NCBI GenBank assembly: GCA_035765135.1
Contig: DASTYE010000118.1
Span: 27,354-91,353 of the forward strand
DNA length: 64,000 bases
Reading direction: 5' to 3'
Origin: JAICNG01 sp035765135
Lineage (GTDB): Bacteria; Gemmatimonadota; Gemmatimonadetes; Gemmatimonadales; Gemmatimonadaceae
Part shown: positions 7,968 to 17,227 of the stretch, piece by piece
Layout: each line of letters starts with the position of its first letter
Numbering within the stretch: position 1 is the first letter of the stretch
Translations under genes and position numbers: made by a program
The notes under the pieces: model-generated
What the model saw: only the letters and a program-made list of their open reading frames with translations
What the model was told of the DNA's origin: nothing
Database searches by the model: none

Positions 7968-8716
7968 GTCGTTGTGGGTGCGGCTCGGCGAGCGCGATTG
8001 GCCCGTCCGAAACGGTAAAGATCCAGTGCACCGGCAAGAGGCCGAACACGTGTATCCCGGGGACGCAGGTCGTATCGCGGCTCCAGCGACACGACCTCGA
8101 TTCGCCGTGCGAATCGCGCCGCCTTCGCCAGAAGCTCTACGTTCGCGGCCCAGCCATCCGCTCTTAGCAGTGCTCCCTCTCCGGCCTCCTTGAGCAGATC
8201 ACGGACCACGGCAATACGGATGAGACGGTACGTGCCGAGAGGATCGGTCACTCCTGATACACGTACAAAGGGACGAATGAGCCATCGCCCGAGGCGACGG
8301 AGCCGCCTGACGGGAACCGGCGTGGTAGCCGCCGACGACGCGTACTCGCCGATCACGAGATCGGCGCCCCCTTCGTGACGCTTGATCAGCTCCGGAAGAT
8401 GTTCCGGCTGATCGGTGAAATCGGCCTGCATGAGAATCGCCGCGTCCCGACGCGGGTAACGGGTACGCTGCGAAACCGCACGCAACAGCGCTTCCACCGA
8501 TGCCGCATACCCGCGCCGCTTGTCGTGGCGCAGGATCGTCAAGGGCAACACCTCGCGGTACGGCGCGAGGGTCTCGGCCGTGGCATCGGTGCTTCCGTCG
8601 TCCAGCACGAGGATCTCGTACTCGCGCGGATAGTTCTCGAACACCTTGCGAATGCGCCAGAGCAGCAACCCAATCGTCGGCGATTCGTCATAGGTGGGAA
8701 TGCAGACGTAGAGCAT
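7964..8716 (-). CDS. Family 2 glycosyltransferase
   Basis: GT-A fold glycosyltransferase of the dolichol-phosphate-mannose synthase type. The N-terminus YVCIPTYDESPTIGLLL is followed by EILVLDDGSTDATAE, with the DDGS nucleotide-binding motif. The acceptor region includes ILMQADFTDQPEHLPELI in place of the usual DADLQ, then PLGTYRLIR. No transmembrane helices are seen at the C-terminus, so it is a soluble single-domain form. Start placed at the ATG of MLYVCIP (250 aa); an upstream in-frame ATG at 8779 adds an unlikely leader. First gene of the operon with DUF3108 and the unknown protein. Confidence 0.85.
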   Translation of the reverse strand: MLYVCIPTYDESPTIGLLLWRIRKVFENYPREYEILVLDDGSTDATAETLAPYREVLPLTILRHDKRRGYAASVEALLRAVSQRTRYPRRDAAILMQADFTDQPEHLPELIKRHEGGADLVIGEYASSAATTPVPVRRLRRLGRWLIRPFVRVSGVTDPLGTYRLIRIAVVRDLLKEAGEGALLRADGWAANVELLAKAARFARRIEVVSLEPRYDLRPRDTRVRPLAGALDLYRFGRANRARRAAPTTT

Positions 8717-8889
8717 TGTCCGTACTGATACCTCGCCCGGGGGATGGCGTTCCTGACACGCCAGGGTATGTGGCGCCATGAAACCTGACGCCCTCCGAAC
8801 GGCTTGGCAAACGGCCCGTGCTTGCCCGCCTCAGGCGCGATGGTTAGCCTCCCACGTGTCCCCTCAACGACCTTTTTTCCGGAGATGAC

Positions 8890-10476
8890 ATGCGCCGCCT
8901 TGCGACGCTGATGTTGCTTGCCGCCAGTGCCTGCTCGCAGGCGCCCGCGATCGATTCCAGCCCCGTCCCCGCGACAGCTCCGCCCACGTCGGCACCCGCT
9001 CCACTGCCCGTACCCCCGATCGACGAGTCCGCGCTGCGTGCCGATCTCACGCATTTCGCCTCTGACGAGCTTCTCGGACGGTTGGCCGGCACCCCCTCGG
9101 CTCGCCGCGCCGCCGAGTTCATCGCCGAGCGCCTAACGGGAACTGGTCTGGAGCCCATGGGGGATAGCGGGTTCTTTCAGCGGGTTCCGCTGTCTCGGCA
9201 GGTGTTCACGCCGACGACGAAATTCCTCGTGACTTCGCGAGGCCGCGCGACAGAGCTCAAGGCGGGCGAGGATCTCGTGCCGCTGCTCCGACTCGGCGAG
9301 GGAGTGCCGCTTCCGCAATTGTCGGCGAGCGGCGACATCGTCTTCGCCGGCTACGCGATGACGTCCCCGCAGCTCGGGCGGGACGATCTCGGCAAGCTCG
9401 ACCTCGCGGGCAAGGTCGTCGTTTTCGTCGGCGGCGCGCCGGCGAATGCGGATTCCGCTACGCGGGCACGACTCGAGGCGCCCGAGCAGCTAGGCCAGCG
9501 GATGGGCGCGATCCTCATGCGCGGTCCGGCCGCCATCATCATCGTGGCGACCGGGAAGCTCGAGGACGACTTCGACGCGATGGCCAGCGAGATCATGCAC
9601 GGGTCGCTCGAGCTCTCGTCGAAAGAGACGGAGGAGCAGCGTGTGCTGCCGATGGTGATGTTCGCCCGCCCCCGCGCGGGATCACCGCTCCTTCCCGCGC
9701 GATGGCCCGCCGACGATCAGGCGCAGGCGCTGGGGCGGCACCTGACCGCGAAGGTCACGCTCGGTCGGGCACAGGCGGCGAGTCACAACGTGGTCGCCGT
9801 GCTTCGCGGCAGCGATCCAGCACTCTCGAACACCTACGTCGCGCTCGGCGCGCACCTCGACCACATCGGGGTCCAGGCGGCGGCGGGCGCCGACACGATC
9901 GCCAATGGCGCAGACGATGATGGATCGGGCTCGATGGCGCTCGTATCCATCGCGCGCGCGCTGGCGAGCTCGCCGGTGCGTCCGCGCCGCTCGGTGCTGT
10001 TCGTCTGGCACACCGGCGAGGAGGCGGGGATGCTCGGTTCCCAGTGGTTCGTGACGAATCCCACCGTTCCAGTCGATTCGATCGTCGCGCAGCTCAACGC
10101 CGACATGATCGGGCGTAACGCGCCGGATTCGCTCATGCTGGTCGGCCCGCGTGCGGCGCCGAACGGTCAGAGCCGGGTACTCGGTGCGCTCGTGGATTCG
10201 GTGAACACCGCATTGAGCCGACCGTTTTCGATCAACCGTGAATGGGACTCACCCGATCACCCGGAGCAGATCTATCTTCGGAGCGACCACTACAGCTACG
10301 CGAAGCGCGGCATTCCAATCGTGTTCTTCACCACGGGACTGCATGCCGACTATCACAAGGTGAGTGACGAGGTGTCGAAGATCGATTTCGACAAGCTCTC
10401 GCGTGTGTCGGACCTCATCATGCGTTCGGCGCTGGCCGTCGCGAATCGTTCGGATCGACCGCGCGCGACGCGGTGA
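8890..10476 (+). CDS. Secreted M28-family zinc aminopeptidase with PA domain
   Basis: Exported metallopeptidase of 528 residues. The N-terminus (MRRLATLMLLAASAC) is a signal peptide with a possible weak lipobox, followed by a Pro/Ala-rich linker. A protease-associated insert spans roughly residues 150-300. The M28 catalytic domain keeps the co-catalytic zinc ligands: GAHLDHIG (His), NGADDDGSGS (bridging Asp), HTGEEAGMLGS (Glu-Glu), LNADMIGR (Asp) and GLHADYHKVSDE (His). It likely trims peptides in the periplasm or outside the cell, feeding the peptide importers at 14.6-21.9 kb (inference). A classic intrinsic terminator follows. Confidence 0.92.
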   Translation: MRRLATLMLLAASACSQAPAIDSSPVPATAPPTSAPAPLPVPPIDESALRADLTHFASDELLGRLAGTPSARRAAEFIAERLTGTGLEPMGDSGFFQRVPLSRQVFTPTTKFLVTSRGRATELKAGEDLVPLLRLGEGVPLPQLSASGDIVFAGYAMTSPQLGRDDLGKLDLAGKVVVFVGGAPANADSATRARLEAPEQLGQRMGAILMRGPAAIIIVATGKLEDDFDAMASEIMHGSLELSSKETEEQRVLPMVMFARPRAGSPLLPARWPADDQAQALGRHLTAKVTLGRAQAASHNVVAVLRGSDPALSNTYVALGAHLDHIGVQAAAGADTIANGADDDGSGSMALVSIARALASSPVRPRRSVLFVWHTGEEAGMLGSQWFVTNPTVPVDSIVAQLNADMIGRNAPDSLMLVGPRAAPNGQSRVLGALVDSVNTALSRPFSINREWDSPDHPEQIYLRSDHYSYAKRGIPIVFFTTGLHADYHKVSDEVSKIDFDKLSRVSDLIMRSALAVANRSDRPRATR

Positions 10477-10496
10477 GAGCGGGGATTGGCACGTCG

Positions 10497-10533
10497 GAAC
10501 GCGCGGGCCTTCAGTGACCCGCGCGTTTTTTTT
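10497..10533 (+). terminator. Intrinsic terminator of the M28 peptidase gene
   Basis: Nine-base GC arms (ACGCGCGGG / CCCGCGCGT) around a 10-base loop, followed by an uninterrupted run of ten T residues. This is the clearest rho-independent terminator in the window. Confidence 0.93.
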
Positions 10534-10592
10534 TTGGCACCCGAGGCTCGCGACTGCTAACACGATGTTTTACCCGGGGTGGCGGTGATCGT

Positions 10593-10616
10593 CACACGAA
10601 GAGACGCCGTCGTGTG
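10593..10616. promoter_or_regulatory. Inverted repeat in the leader of the 10.7 kb gene
   Basis: Perfect seven-base arms CACACGA / TCGTGTG separated by 10 bases, about 70 bases before the next start codon. It could be an operator or a leader hairpin; no binding protein can be named. Confidence 0.4.
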
Positions 10617-10684
10617 CACATCGTGGCACGTTCGGTGTACCAGTGTGAGACAGCATGTGAGTCCGGTACGGATGGAGGCACGTG

Positions 10685-11416
10685 ATGATCCTCGCGAATG
10701 TTCGGGAATCCCTCACGCGCGATGATGCGCAGTTGGCGGTGCACCTTCTCGCGCGCGCTGGTGTCGGTCGGCCTGACGACGCCGAAGCGAAGCTGCGTGA
10801 AGAAGGCATCGACTCGGTGCTCGACGATCCGCGTCTGCTCGGCGCGCTGGTGCAGCAGCCGCTAGGCGGCCGAGCGTCGCTGCCGTTGTTCTGCTACGTC
10901 GTCGTGCGTCACGCGCTGCGCGGTGTGGGCGAGGAAGACCGGACGTTGGCCGACTACGTCGCCGCGATCCTGGTGCATTTCGGGATCAGGGACCGCGCGA
11001 CGCGAGTGGGTGCCAGCGACGACGAGGAGTATGACACGCTGGCATCGTTGCTCGAGGATGCCGAGCGTTCCGATCCGCGGCGGGCGTTCCTGGTGCGTGC
11101 GCACCTGGGGAACTATGCGCTGTGGGTGAGCGGTCTCTTTCCGGATTACATCGAGCATCGCAAATGGCGCCGGGGCGGTCCCGATCTGGATTATTACGCC
11201 GAGATGGGCCGCCGAGGGTTCCGGCTGGCAGCCGATCACCGGCTGGCCCAAGAAAACGGTCTCGCGCAGCTCTATCTCGTGGCGGCGGATCGTTTCGAGC
11301 GCCTTCGGGTGGCGCTGAATCAGATCAGCGACACGCTGCTCTTTCCGGACGTGCACACCCCCGACCGGTTGATGCGGCAGGTCCGCGACGAGGCACGCTG
11401 GCGCCTGCTGAGCTAG
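10685..11416 (+). CDS. Conserved hypothetical protein
   Basis: A 243-residue, charged, helix-rich soluble protein with no signal peptide or recognisable catalytic motif. A notable stretch is NYALWVSGLFPDYIEHRK followed by GGPDLDYYAEMGRRGFRLA. A GGAGG ribosome site at 10674-10678 sits six bases before the ATG at 10685, which decides the start over the GTG three bases earlier. It begins a co-directional run with the FmdB zinc ribbon, coiled-coil protein and Omp85 protein. Function unknown. Confidence 0.75.
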   Translation: MILANVRESLTRDDAQLAVHLLARAGVGRPDDAEAKLREEGIDSVLDDPRLLGALVQQPLGGRASLPLFCYVVVRHALRGVGEEDRTLADYVAAILVHFGIRDRATRVGASDDEEYDTLASLLEDAERSDPRRAFLVRAHLGNYALWVSGLFPDYIEHRKWRRGGPDLDYYAEMGRRGFRLAADHRLAQENGLAQLYLVAADRFERLRVALNQISDTLLFPDVHTPDRLMRQVRDEARWRLLS

Positions 11417-11489
11417 GCGAAACACCGGCGCTTGCGCGTCGACGGTCGCCGAGTATCGTACACGGGCGACCATCGGACCCGAGGGTGTT

Positions 11490-11654
11490 ATGCCAAGTTA
11501 TGACTACCAATGCCGGAAGTGCGGTCAGCACTTCACCACGCGCGAAAAGATCTCGGAGCACAACGCGCGCACGGCGACCTGTCCCCAGTGCAAGTCCCAG
11601 GAAGTCGAGCGCGTGATGTCGAGCTTCTACGCGAAGACTCCCCGCAAGTCGTGA
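11490..11654 (+). CDS. FmdB-type zinc-ribbon protein
   Basis: A 54-residue protein with two CxxC knuckles: YQCRKCGQHF at the N-terminus and CPQCKSQEVERVMSSFYAK in the middle. This is the putative regulatory FmdB zinc-ribbon family, also found as a domain in many small bacterial proteins. Start ATG at 11490 is preceded by GAGG about ten bases away. It lies 28 bases before the coiled-coil gene. Confidence 0.88.
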   Translation: MPSYDYQCRKCGQHFTTREKISEHNARTATCPQCKSQEVERVMSSFYAKTPRKS

Positions 11655-11682
11655 CGTCGCGCTCCCCGTCACCGGCGCCGCG

Positions 11683-12222
11683 ATGTTCGAGCGGTTGAAG
11701 GAGACGCTGCGCGACGCCCTGAGCCGCGCGTCCTCTCCCCAGGGGCGCGCGGCTCTTGCACAAATGCGTGACGCGCTCGTCCAGGCCAAGGTCGGGCTCG
11801 CCGACCTGCGCCAGGGCATCGACCGCACGCGCTCGCGGCTCGAGGCCGAGCGGGCCGAGCTCGAGACGGTGCGGCGGCGCGGGAAGCTTGCGACCGACAT
11901 CGACGATCGGGAGACGGTTCGCATCGCGGAGCAGTACGAGCGCAAGCACGGCGAGCGTGTAGCCGTGCTCGAGAAGAAGCTGGCCGCACAGGAGGAGGAG
12001 CTCGCGCTCGCCGAACACGAGATCGATGAGATGACCGCTCAGCTGAAGGCCGCGAACGCCGGTGTCATGCCGCCGGAGGCGGCCCCAACCCCGGCGATGC
12101 CGGACCCCCTCGACGAGGAGCGCGCCGAGGCTGACGCGCTGCGCCGGGACATTGACCGCGCCGCGCGCGACGCCAATGCCCAGCGGCAGTTGGAAGAGCT
12201 CAAGCGCCGGATGGGGAAATAG
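11683..12222 (+). CDS. Coiled-coil protein, PspA-like in character
   Basis: A 179-residue protein dominated by heptad-rich helices (about residues 25-125: SRLEAERAELETV, VAVLEKKLAAQEEELALAEHEID), a Pro-rich break near 130-140, and a short final helix. The beginning, MFERLKETLRDALSR, is amphipathic and could bind membrane, as in PspA-type proteins, but similarity is only of type. Its stop is three bases from the GTG of the Omp85 gene, so the two are coupled and may act together at the envelope (inference). Confidence 0.72.
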   Translation: MFERLKETLRDALSRASSPQGRAALAQMRDALVQAKVGLADLRQGIDRTRSRLEAERAELETVRRRGKLATDIDDRETVRIAEQYERKHGERVAVLEKKLAAQEEELALAEHEIDEMTAQLKAANAGVMPPEAAPTPAMPDPLDEERAEADALRRDIDRAARDANAQRQLEELKRRMGK

Positions 12223-12225
12223 CGG

Positions 12226-13902
12226 GTGCGGATCGCGCGCTGGTGGAGTCTGCCGGTCGTCATGCTGCTCGCCGCGCAGGCTCGAGCGCAGACCATGCGG
12301 TGCAACGGCGAGATCATCTCCGACATCTCGATCGTCGCGCATCCGCCTTACGAGGAGCTCGGGACGCGCTGGTGGGAAGGCCCGCTCCGATTCGCCACGG
12401 AGCTTCACGTCACCACGAAGCCGGGCGTCGTCCGGCGGTTTCTGATCGTCAAGCCGGGACGCCCCTGCATCGAGCTGGAGCGTGCCGAATCCGAGCGTAT
12501 TCTGCGCGCCCAGCCGTTTTTCGCCGACGCGAGCATTGCCGTCATTCCGGACACGGCGGGAACCGTCGCCCTGCTGGTCGAGACGCGCGATGAGCTCACT
12601 CCCGTCATCGGCGGCTCTACCTCCGGCGCGCGCCTCACCGCGATCAAGCTCGGTGAAGCGAATTTTCTGGGGAGCGGCACGTTCATCGTCGGCGAGTGGC
12701 AGGACGGCAACACGCGTGACACGTACGCGGTGCGGGGTACCGATCACCAGTTCCTCGGACGGCACTATGTGTTCGCCGCGTCGGCTGCGCGGCGGGATCA
12801 CGGGATGAGCGACTGGACGACGGACCTGTCGCACCCGTTCCTGACGGATCAGCAGCGCTTCGCGTGGCGCGCCTCGGCCGGCGGAATCCGCGAGCTGTTC
12901 GAGTTTCATCGTGTGGAAGGGGAACGCGTCCCGTTCGCGTTCCAGCGGGAGTTTCTCGACGTTGGCGCCGTCGTTCGCATTGGAGTGCCGGGGCGCCTCA
13001 GTCTGTTCGGCGTGTCGTTCTCCCAGGAAGAGGACACGCCATTCCTTCCGCCCGAGCCACTTCCCGGTGTCCCGTACGATTCGTTGGTTTCGCGGCATGG
13101 AGCGCGGCGCAATTCGCGGGTGAACGCGCTCTGGGGACTGCGCAACGTTCGATTCCGCCGCGTCGAGCGCTTCGACGGGCTCACCGCGGCTCAGGACATT
13201 CGCCTCGGCTTTCAGCTCGGCACGTTGATTGGGCGCAGTCTCTCGATTCTCAACACGACGGACGATGACTACCTGCTCGCCGCGGACCTCTACGCAGGGG
13301 TCGGTGGGGAGAGTGGCATTGTGACGCTCAGTGCCCGGGGCGAAGGCCGCCAGAATTACGACACGAACAAGTGGGACGGAATTCTGGGGAGCATGCGACT
13401 CGCGGTGACACAGCGAGTGATGTCGACGCATACGACGACCGCATCGCTCGAGTGGTCCGGCGGGTGGCGTCAGCGCATCCCGTTCCAGGTGCGCTTAGGC
13501 GGCCGCAGTGGCATGCGCGGCTTTCGGCGTTCCGAGGAGGCGGGCTCGCAACGTGCCGTCGTCAGGCTCGACCATCGCTGGTACATGGGACAGCTGCTGC
13601 GCCAGGCCGATGTCGGCATCGCGCTGTTCGGTGATGCCGGGCGCGTCTGGAAAGGGGACGCGCCTTACGGGGTCGACACTCCGCTCCGGTACGCGGCGGG
13701 CGTGAGCCTGCTCGCGGCCGTGCCGCCACGCTCCAAGCGCACCTGGCGCCTCGACGTCGCGATGCCCATCGGTGGACAGCCGAACTCGAGCTGGGAGATT
13801 CGGCTCTCGCACAACGTGGCAGGGCGCGACTGGCGCGAGCCGAATGACGTGAGCCGCAGTCGCGAGCGGTCCGTGCCAGCCAGTGTGTTCACCTGGCCGT
13901 GA
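12226..13902 (+). CDS. Omp85/BamA-superfamily outer-membrane protein
   Basis: A 558-residue exported protein with a signal peptide (cleavage after AQARA), an N-terminal POTRA-like domain (about residues 70-122, including PGRPCIELERAESERILRAQ), and a C-terminal 16-strand-type barrel. Late motifs fit the Omp85 family: GGRSGMRGFRRSEE resembles the conserved loop-6 RGF/RGY signature and LFGDAGRVW is the usual strand motif. With one POTRA it is smaller than BamA and closer to TamA or FhaC-like members. GTG start, three bases after the coiled-coil gene. Role in protein insertion or secretion is inferred from family. Confidence 0.85.
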   Translation: MRIARWWSLPVVMLLAAQARAQTMRCNGEIISDISIVAHPPYEELGTRWWEGPLRFATELHVTTKPGVVRRFLIVKPGRPCIELERAESERILRAQPFFADASIAVIPDTAGTVALLVETRDELTPVIGGSTSGARLTAIKLGEANFLGSGTFIVGEWQDGNTRDTYAVRGTDHQFLGRHYVFAASAARRDHGMSDWTTDLSHPFLTDQQRFAWRASAGGIRELFEFHRVEGERVPFAFQREFLDVGAVVRIGVPGRLSLFGVSFSQEEDTPFLPPEPLPGVPYDSLVSRHGARRNSRVNALWGLRNVRFRRVERFDGLTAAQDIRLGFQLGTLIGRSLSILNTTDDDYLLAADLYAGVGGESGIVTLSARGEGRQNYDTNKWDGILGSMRLAVTQRVMSTHTTTASLEWSGGWRQRIPFQVRLGGRSGMRGFRRSEEAGSQRAVVRLDHRWYMGQLLRQADVGIALFGDAGRVWKGDAPYGVDTPLRYAAGVSLLAAVPPRSKRTWRLDVAMPIGGQPNSSWEIRLSHNVAGRDWREPNDVSRSRERSVPASVFTWP

Positions 13903-13910
13903 GGCCGCGC

Positions 13911-14564
13911 CTAACGCCAGATGAACAGCTTGCCGATCACCTGGCCCAGTGCCTTGCCGACGACGCCCAGTGGGCCGAGCACGATCCGCCGGTTCAGCGT
14001 GACCGACAGCTGAGAGAGCGCGACGGAGCTCTGTAGCGCCTTGAGCTGACCCTCGAGGCTGTCGAGCTCCGCCTGAACGCGAGTGAGCTCGGCCTGCGCC
14101 GCGACCGCGTCAGCGACGGTGGTCGCCCGGCTCAACAGCTCCCGAAGCTTGTCGCGCGCCGCGCGAAAGCTCGTGACGCGTGCCTCCAGATCCACCGATT
14201 GCTCGGTGACGTCCTGCGCGGACAGGCTGCGGCTCGTGACTTTCCCGAGCAGCGCGATCGAATCGAGCGCCTCATCGAGCCTGGCGGAGGGGACTCGCAG
14301 TATCACTTGTGCGGACCTGTCCCCCCGCGTCGTCGCGTTTTCGACGTAGCCCTCGAACACATCGGCGAGGCGTGTGGCCCGCTCTACGGCAGGGGCAATC
14401 GTCTCTACCTCCAGCTCCATCGACGCTCGTCGAACGACCACTCGCGGCTGCTGCTGCGTCCGTGCGACGGCCTCGCTGGCCGTGACAGCCTGCAATGAAA
14501 CACCCTGCCGTGCGGAGGAGCAGGCCAACCCGAGGGCGAGCGTACAGATGAGGAGATAACGCAT
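13911..14564 (-). CDS. DUF4349-type lipoprotein
   Basis: A 217-residue lipoprotein (lipobox GLAC at residues 12-15). The DUF4349 body contains RRASMELEVETI, then VILRVPSARLDEALDSIALLGKVTSRSLSAQDVTEQ, a coiled-coil region around residues 125-180, and a short hydrophobic tail. Members are envelope proteins of unknown role. Its TAG stop is part of a CGTTAGGC octamer. It ends 8 bases from the convergent Omp85 gene and follows the POT gene region on the same locus but opposite spacing, so operon membership is unclear. Confidence 0.8.
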   Translation of the reverse strand: MRYLLICTLALGLACSSARQGVSLQAVTASEAVARTQQQPRVVVRRASMELEVETIAPAVERATRLADVFEGYVENATTRGDRSAQVILRVPSARLDEALDSIALLGKVTSRSLSAQDVTEQSVDLEARVTSFRAARDKLRELLSRATTVADAVAAQAELTRVQAELDSLEGQLKALQSSVALSQLSVTLNRRIVLGPLGVVGKALGQVIGKLFIWR

Positions 14565-14568
14565 TCGG

Positions 14569-16134
14569 TTACCGGGTAGGTGCGCCGGTGGTCGCGATCA
14601 TCCGGCGAATAGGGATCACGAGGAGCGCCAGCACCGCGGCCGCCACCATGAGCCCAACCGTCGTCATGATGAACAGCCTCGGTATCTGGTCGAGCTGCTC
14701 GGGGTCAATGTGTCCGCCAGCAAGGCCAGCGATCAGGTTGCCGACCGCCGTCGCCAGGAACCAAATGCCCATCATCTGGCCCACGTACTTCCTCGGCGAC
14801 AGCTTCGTCATCGATGACAGCCCGACGGGGCTCAGGAGCAGCTCTCCAAGTGTCTGGAAGAAGTAGCTGCCGACGAGCCACCAGGGAGACACGAGCGTGC
14901 CGGCTCCGCCGGCGAGGATGATCTTCGCGGGCCAGATCATCATCAGAAAACCCACGCCGGCGAGGAAGAGCCCCAGGGCGAATTTCGCCGGACTGGAAAA
15001 GTCAAACCCTCGCCGTGCGAGCGTCATCCACATCGCCGCGAACACCGGCGCCAGCAGCACGATGAAGGCGGAGTTGATCGACTGGAACCAGGTCGACGGC
15101 ACCTCGAACCCGCCGATCTGGCGATCGGTGAAGTCTCTCGCGAACAAGTTGAGCGACGTCGGCGCCTGCTCGAACGCCGCCCAGAAGACGGCGGCGCCGA
15201 GGAACAGCACGAAGATGACGACGACACGTTTCTTCTCGTCGCTCGTGAGGCCGCCGCCGATGAAGATGTAGGAGAAGTACAGCACTGCGGTTCCCACGAG
15301 GACGTAGGTCATCGATTCCGCGATCGCCGACGCGCTCACCACCACTACACCCGTCGCCACGAGTAGGATCGCGAGTGCGAGGATACCAACGCCAACCGCA
15401 AGCGTGAGCTTGACGTTCCGCTCCTGGCGTGCCTGGCGAGCCTCATCGGGATCCCGGGTGGGGTGCACGCCAATCGAGCCCAGTGTCTTCGGTGCGCGTA
15501 GCGTGTACACGATGAGTCCGAGCAGCATCCCGACGCCCGCCGCGCCGAATCCCCAGTGCCAGCCGACCTTCTCGCCTAACACACCGGTGACGATCTGTCC
15601 GACGGTAGCGCCGACGTTGATACCCATGTAGAAGATCGCGAATCCGGCGTCCCGTCGCGCACCGCCTTCCGGATACAGATCGCCGACGATCGCCGAAATG
15701 TTCGGCTTCAGCAGCCCCGTTCCCAGCACGATCAAGATGAGGCCGAGGAAGAAGGGAAGCTGCGTGCGTGCGAAGGCCGACGTCGCGATGGCGATATGTC
15801 CGGCGGAGATGAGCGCCGCGCCCCATTGAATCGCGCGGCGCAATCCGAGCAGGCGGTCGGCGACCCACCCACCGGGCAGTGACGCGAGATACACGCTGGC
15901 GGCGTAAATCCCGACGATGGCCGACGCGGTCGTGCGGTCGAATCCGAATCCGCCGGTGGTGAGCGCCGCCGTCATGAACAGCACGAGGAGTGGGCGCAGC
16001 CCGTAGTACGAGAAGCGCTCCCACATCTCCGTGAAGAAGAGCGTCGACAACCCTTTGGGGTGTCCGAAGAAGCTGCGATCGCCCGAGGGTGGCAGATCGA
16101 GCGTGGTCGCGCGCTCGTTGACGGATGACGTCAC
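14569..16134 (-). CDS. POT-family proton-coupled oligopeptide transporter
   Basis: MFS-type di/tripeptide:proton symporter with about 12-14 transmembrane helices. The first helix has the signature TEMWERFSYYGLRPLL (ExxERFxYY) and the region GTGLLKPNISAIVGDLYPEG matches the second POT signature. Start chosen at a GTG (16132-16134) preceded by GAGGA six bases upstream, giving 521 residues; the open frame extends to 16227 but that would overlap the preceding gene. It lies 25 bases after the ABC operon on the same strand, so peptide uptake by both routes may be co-regulated. Confidence 0.92.
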   Translation of the reverse strand: MTSSVNERATTLDLPPSGDRSFFGHPKGLSTLFFTEMWERFSYYGLRPLLVLFMTAALTTGGFGFDRTTASAIVGIYAASVYLASLPGGWVADRLLGLRRAIQWGAALISAGHIAIATSAFARTQLPFFLGLILIVLGTGLLKPNISAIVGDLYPEGGARRDAGFAIFYMGINVGATVGQIVTGVLGEKVGWHWGFGAAGVGMLLGLIVYTLRAPKTLGSIGVHPTRDPDEARQARQERNVKLTLAVGVGILALAILLVATGVVVVSASAIAESMTYVLVGTAVLYFSYIFIGGGLTSDEKKRVVVIFVLFLGAAVFWAAFEQAPTSLNLFARDFTDRQIGGFEVPSTWFQSINSAFIVLLAPVFAAMWMTLARRGFDFSSPAKFALGLFLAGVGFLMMIWPAKIILAGGAGTLVSPWWLVGSYFFQTLGELLLSPVGLSSMTKLSPRKYVGQMMGIWFLATAVGNLIAGLAGGHIDPEQLDQIPRLFIMTTVGLMVAAAVLALLVIPIRRMIATTGAPTR

Positions 16135-16159
16135 GGGAAGTCCTCGGCTCGGGTCAGGG

Positions 16160-17227
16160 TCAGCTGCGCGGGGTGGCGAGCGCCAACGGAACGTAACGAT
16201 CGGGCGCGTTCGTCGCGCCGGCGGCACGCTGCTCGTCCCAGCCGATGCGCGTCGGCAGCTGCTTGATGCACGCGACGAGATGGCCCTCGGCCTTCATCTC
16301 CAGCGGCGGCCTGATCCGCGTGCAGGCGATGTCCTTCGCGGGATGATGACACCTCGGATGAAACGGGCAGCCCGGTGGGGGGTCGGCGGGTGAAGGCACG
16401 TCTCCGGTCAGCACGATACGCGTCTTGCGCTTGCGCGGATCGGGAATGGGAACCGCCGAGAGCAGCGCCTGCGTGTAGGGCATGAGGGGCTCGGCGTACA
16501 AGTCGTCGCCTGACGCGAGCTCGACGATATGTCCGAGGTACATCACCGCGACGCGGTTGGCGATGTGCTCGACGACCGACAGATCGTGCGCGATGAAGAG
16601 GTAGGTCAGCCCGCGATCCCGCTGCAGATCCTGGAGCAGGTTGATCACCTGCGCCTGAACGGACACGTCGAGCGCGGACACCGGCTCATCACAGACGATG
16701 AAACGCGGCTGCACCGCGAGCGCGCGGGCGATGCCGATGCGCTGGCGCTGGCCTCCGGAGAATTCGTGAGGATAGCGGGTCGCGTATTCCGCGCGAAGGC
16801 CGACTTCCTCGAGGAGCTGCTTGACGCGTGCCTGCGCGGCTGCGCCCTCGGCGAGCCGATGGATCGTCAATCCCTCGCGCACGATCGCCCCGACGGTCAT
16901 CCGCGGATTGAGCGATGAGAAGGGATCCTGAAACACGATCTGCATCTGGCGTCGCAGCGCGCGCAGTCGCGCGGCATCGAGGGCGAGCACGTCGGTCCCG
17001 TCGAACGTGACCTGGCCAGACGTCGGCTCGATCAGGCGAAGGATGGCGCGTCCCGCCGTCGTCTTGCCGCACCCCGATTCGCCGACGAGCCCAAGCGTCT
17101 CACCGCTCTTCACATCGAAGGAGATGCCGTCCACCGCGCGCACCTGCCCGACGGTGCGTCCAAACACACCGCGGGTGATCGGGAAATGCTTGACGAGGTC
17201 GCGAACGGACAGCAGGGAAGCGCTCAC
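16160..17227 (-). CDS. Peptide ABC transporter ATP-binding protein (OppF/DppF type)
   Basis: Second of two cytoplasmic ATPases of a dipeptide/oligopeptide importer (355 aa). Walker A is GESGCGKTT, the signature is FSGGQRQRIGIARAL, Walker B is FIVCDEPVSALDV and the switch histidine is in FIAHDLSVV. The C-terminal oligo_HPY domain has PPGCPFHPRCHHP, whose cysteines can bind an iron-sulfur cluster in relatives. Overlaps the stop of the partner ATPase gene by 4 bases. Last gene of the five-gene importer operon. Confidence 0.93.
   Translation of the reverse strand: MSASLLSVRDLVKHFPITRGVFGRTVGQVRAVDGISFDVKSGETLGLVGESGCGKTTAGRAILRLIEPTSGQVTFDGTDVLALDAARLRALRRQMQIVFQDPFSSLNPRMTVGAIVREGLTIHRLAEGAAAQARVKQLLEEVGLRAEYATRYPHEFSGGQRQRIGIARALAVQPRFIVCDEPVSALDVSVQAQVINLLQDLQRDRGLTYLFIAHDLSVVEHIANRVAVMYLGHIVELASGDDLYAEPLMPYTQALLSAVPIPDPRKRKTRIVLTGDVPSPADPPPGCPFHPRCHHPAKDIACTRIRPPLEMKAEGHLVACIKQLPTRIGWDEQRAAGATNAPDRYVPLALATPRS

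Noticed and set aside
11533..13431. 632-codon open frame antisense to the coiled-coil and Omp85 genes
   Set aside because: Low-complexity Arg/His-rich translation with no domain; opposite strand carries recognised proteins.
16135..16227. N-terminal extension of the POT transporter
   Set aside because: Would overlap the ABC ATPase gene and ignores a GTG with a good ribosome site at 16134.
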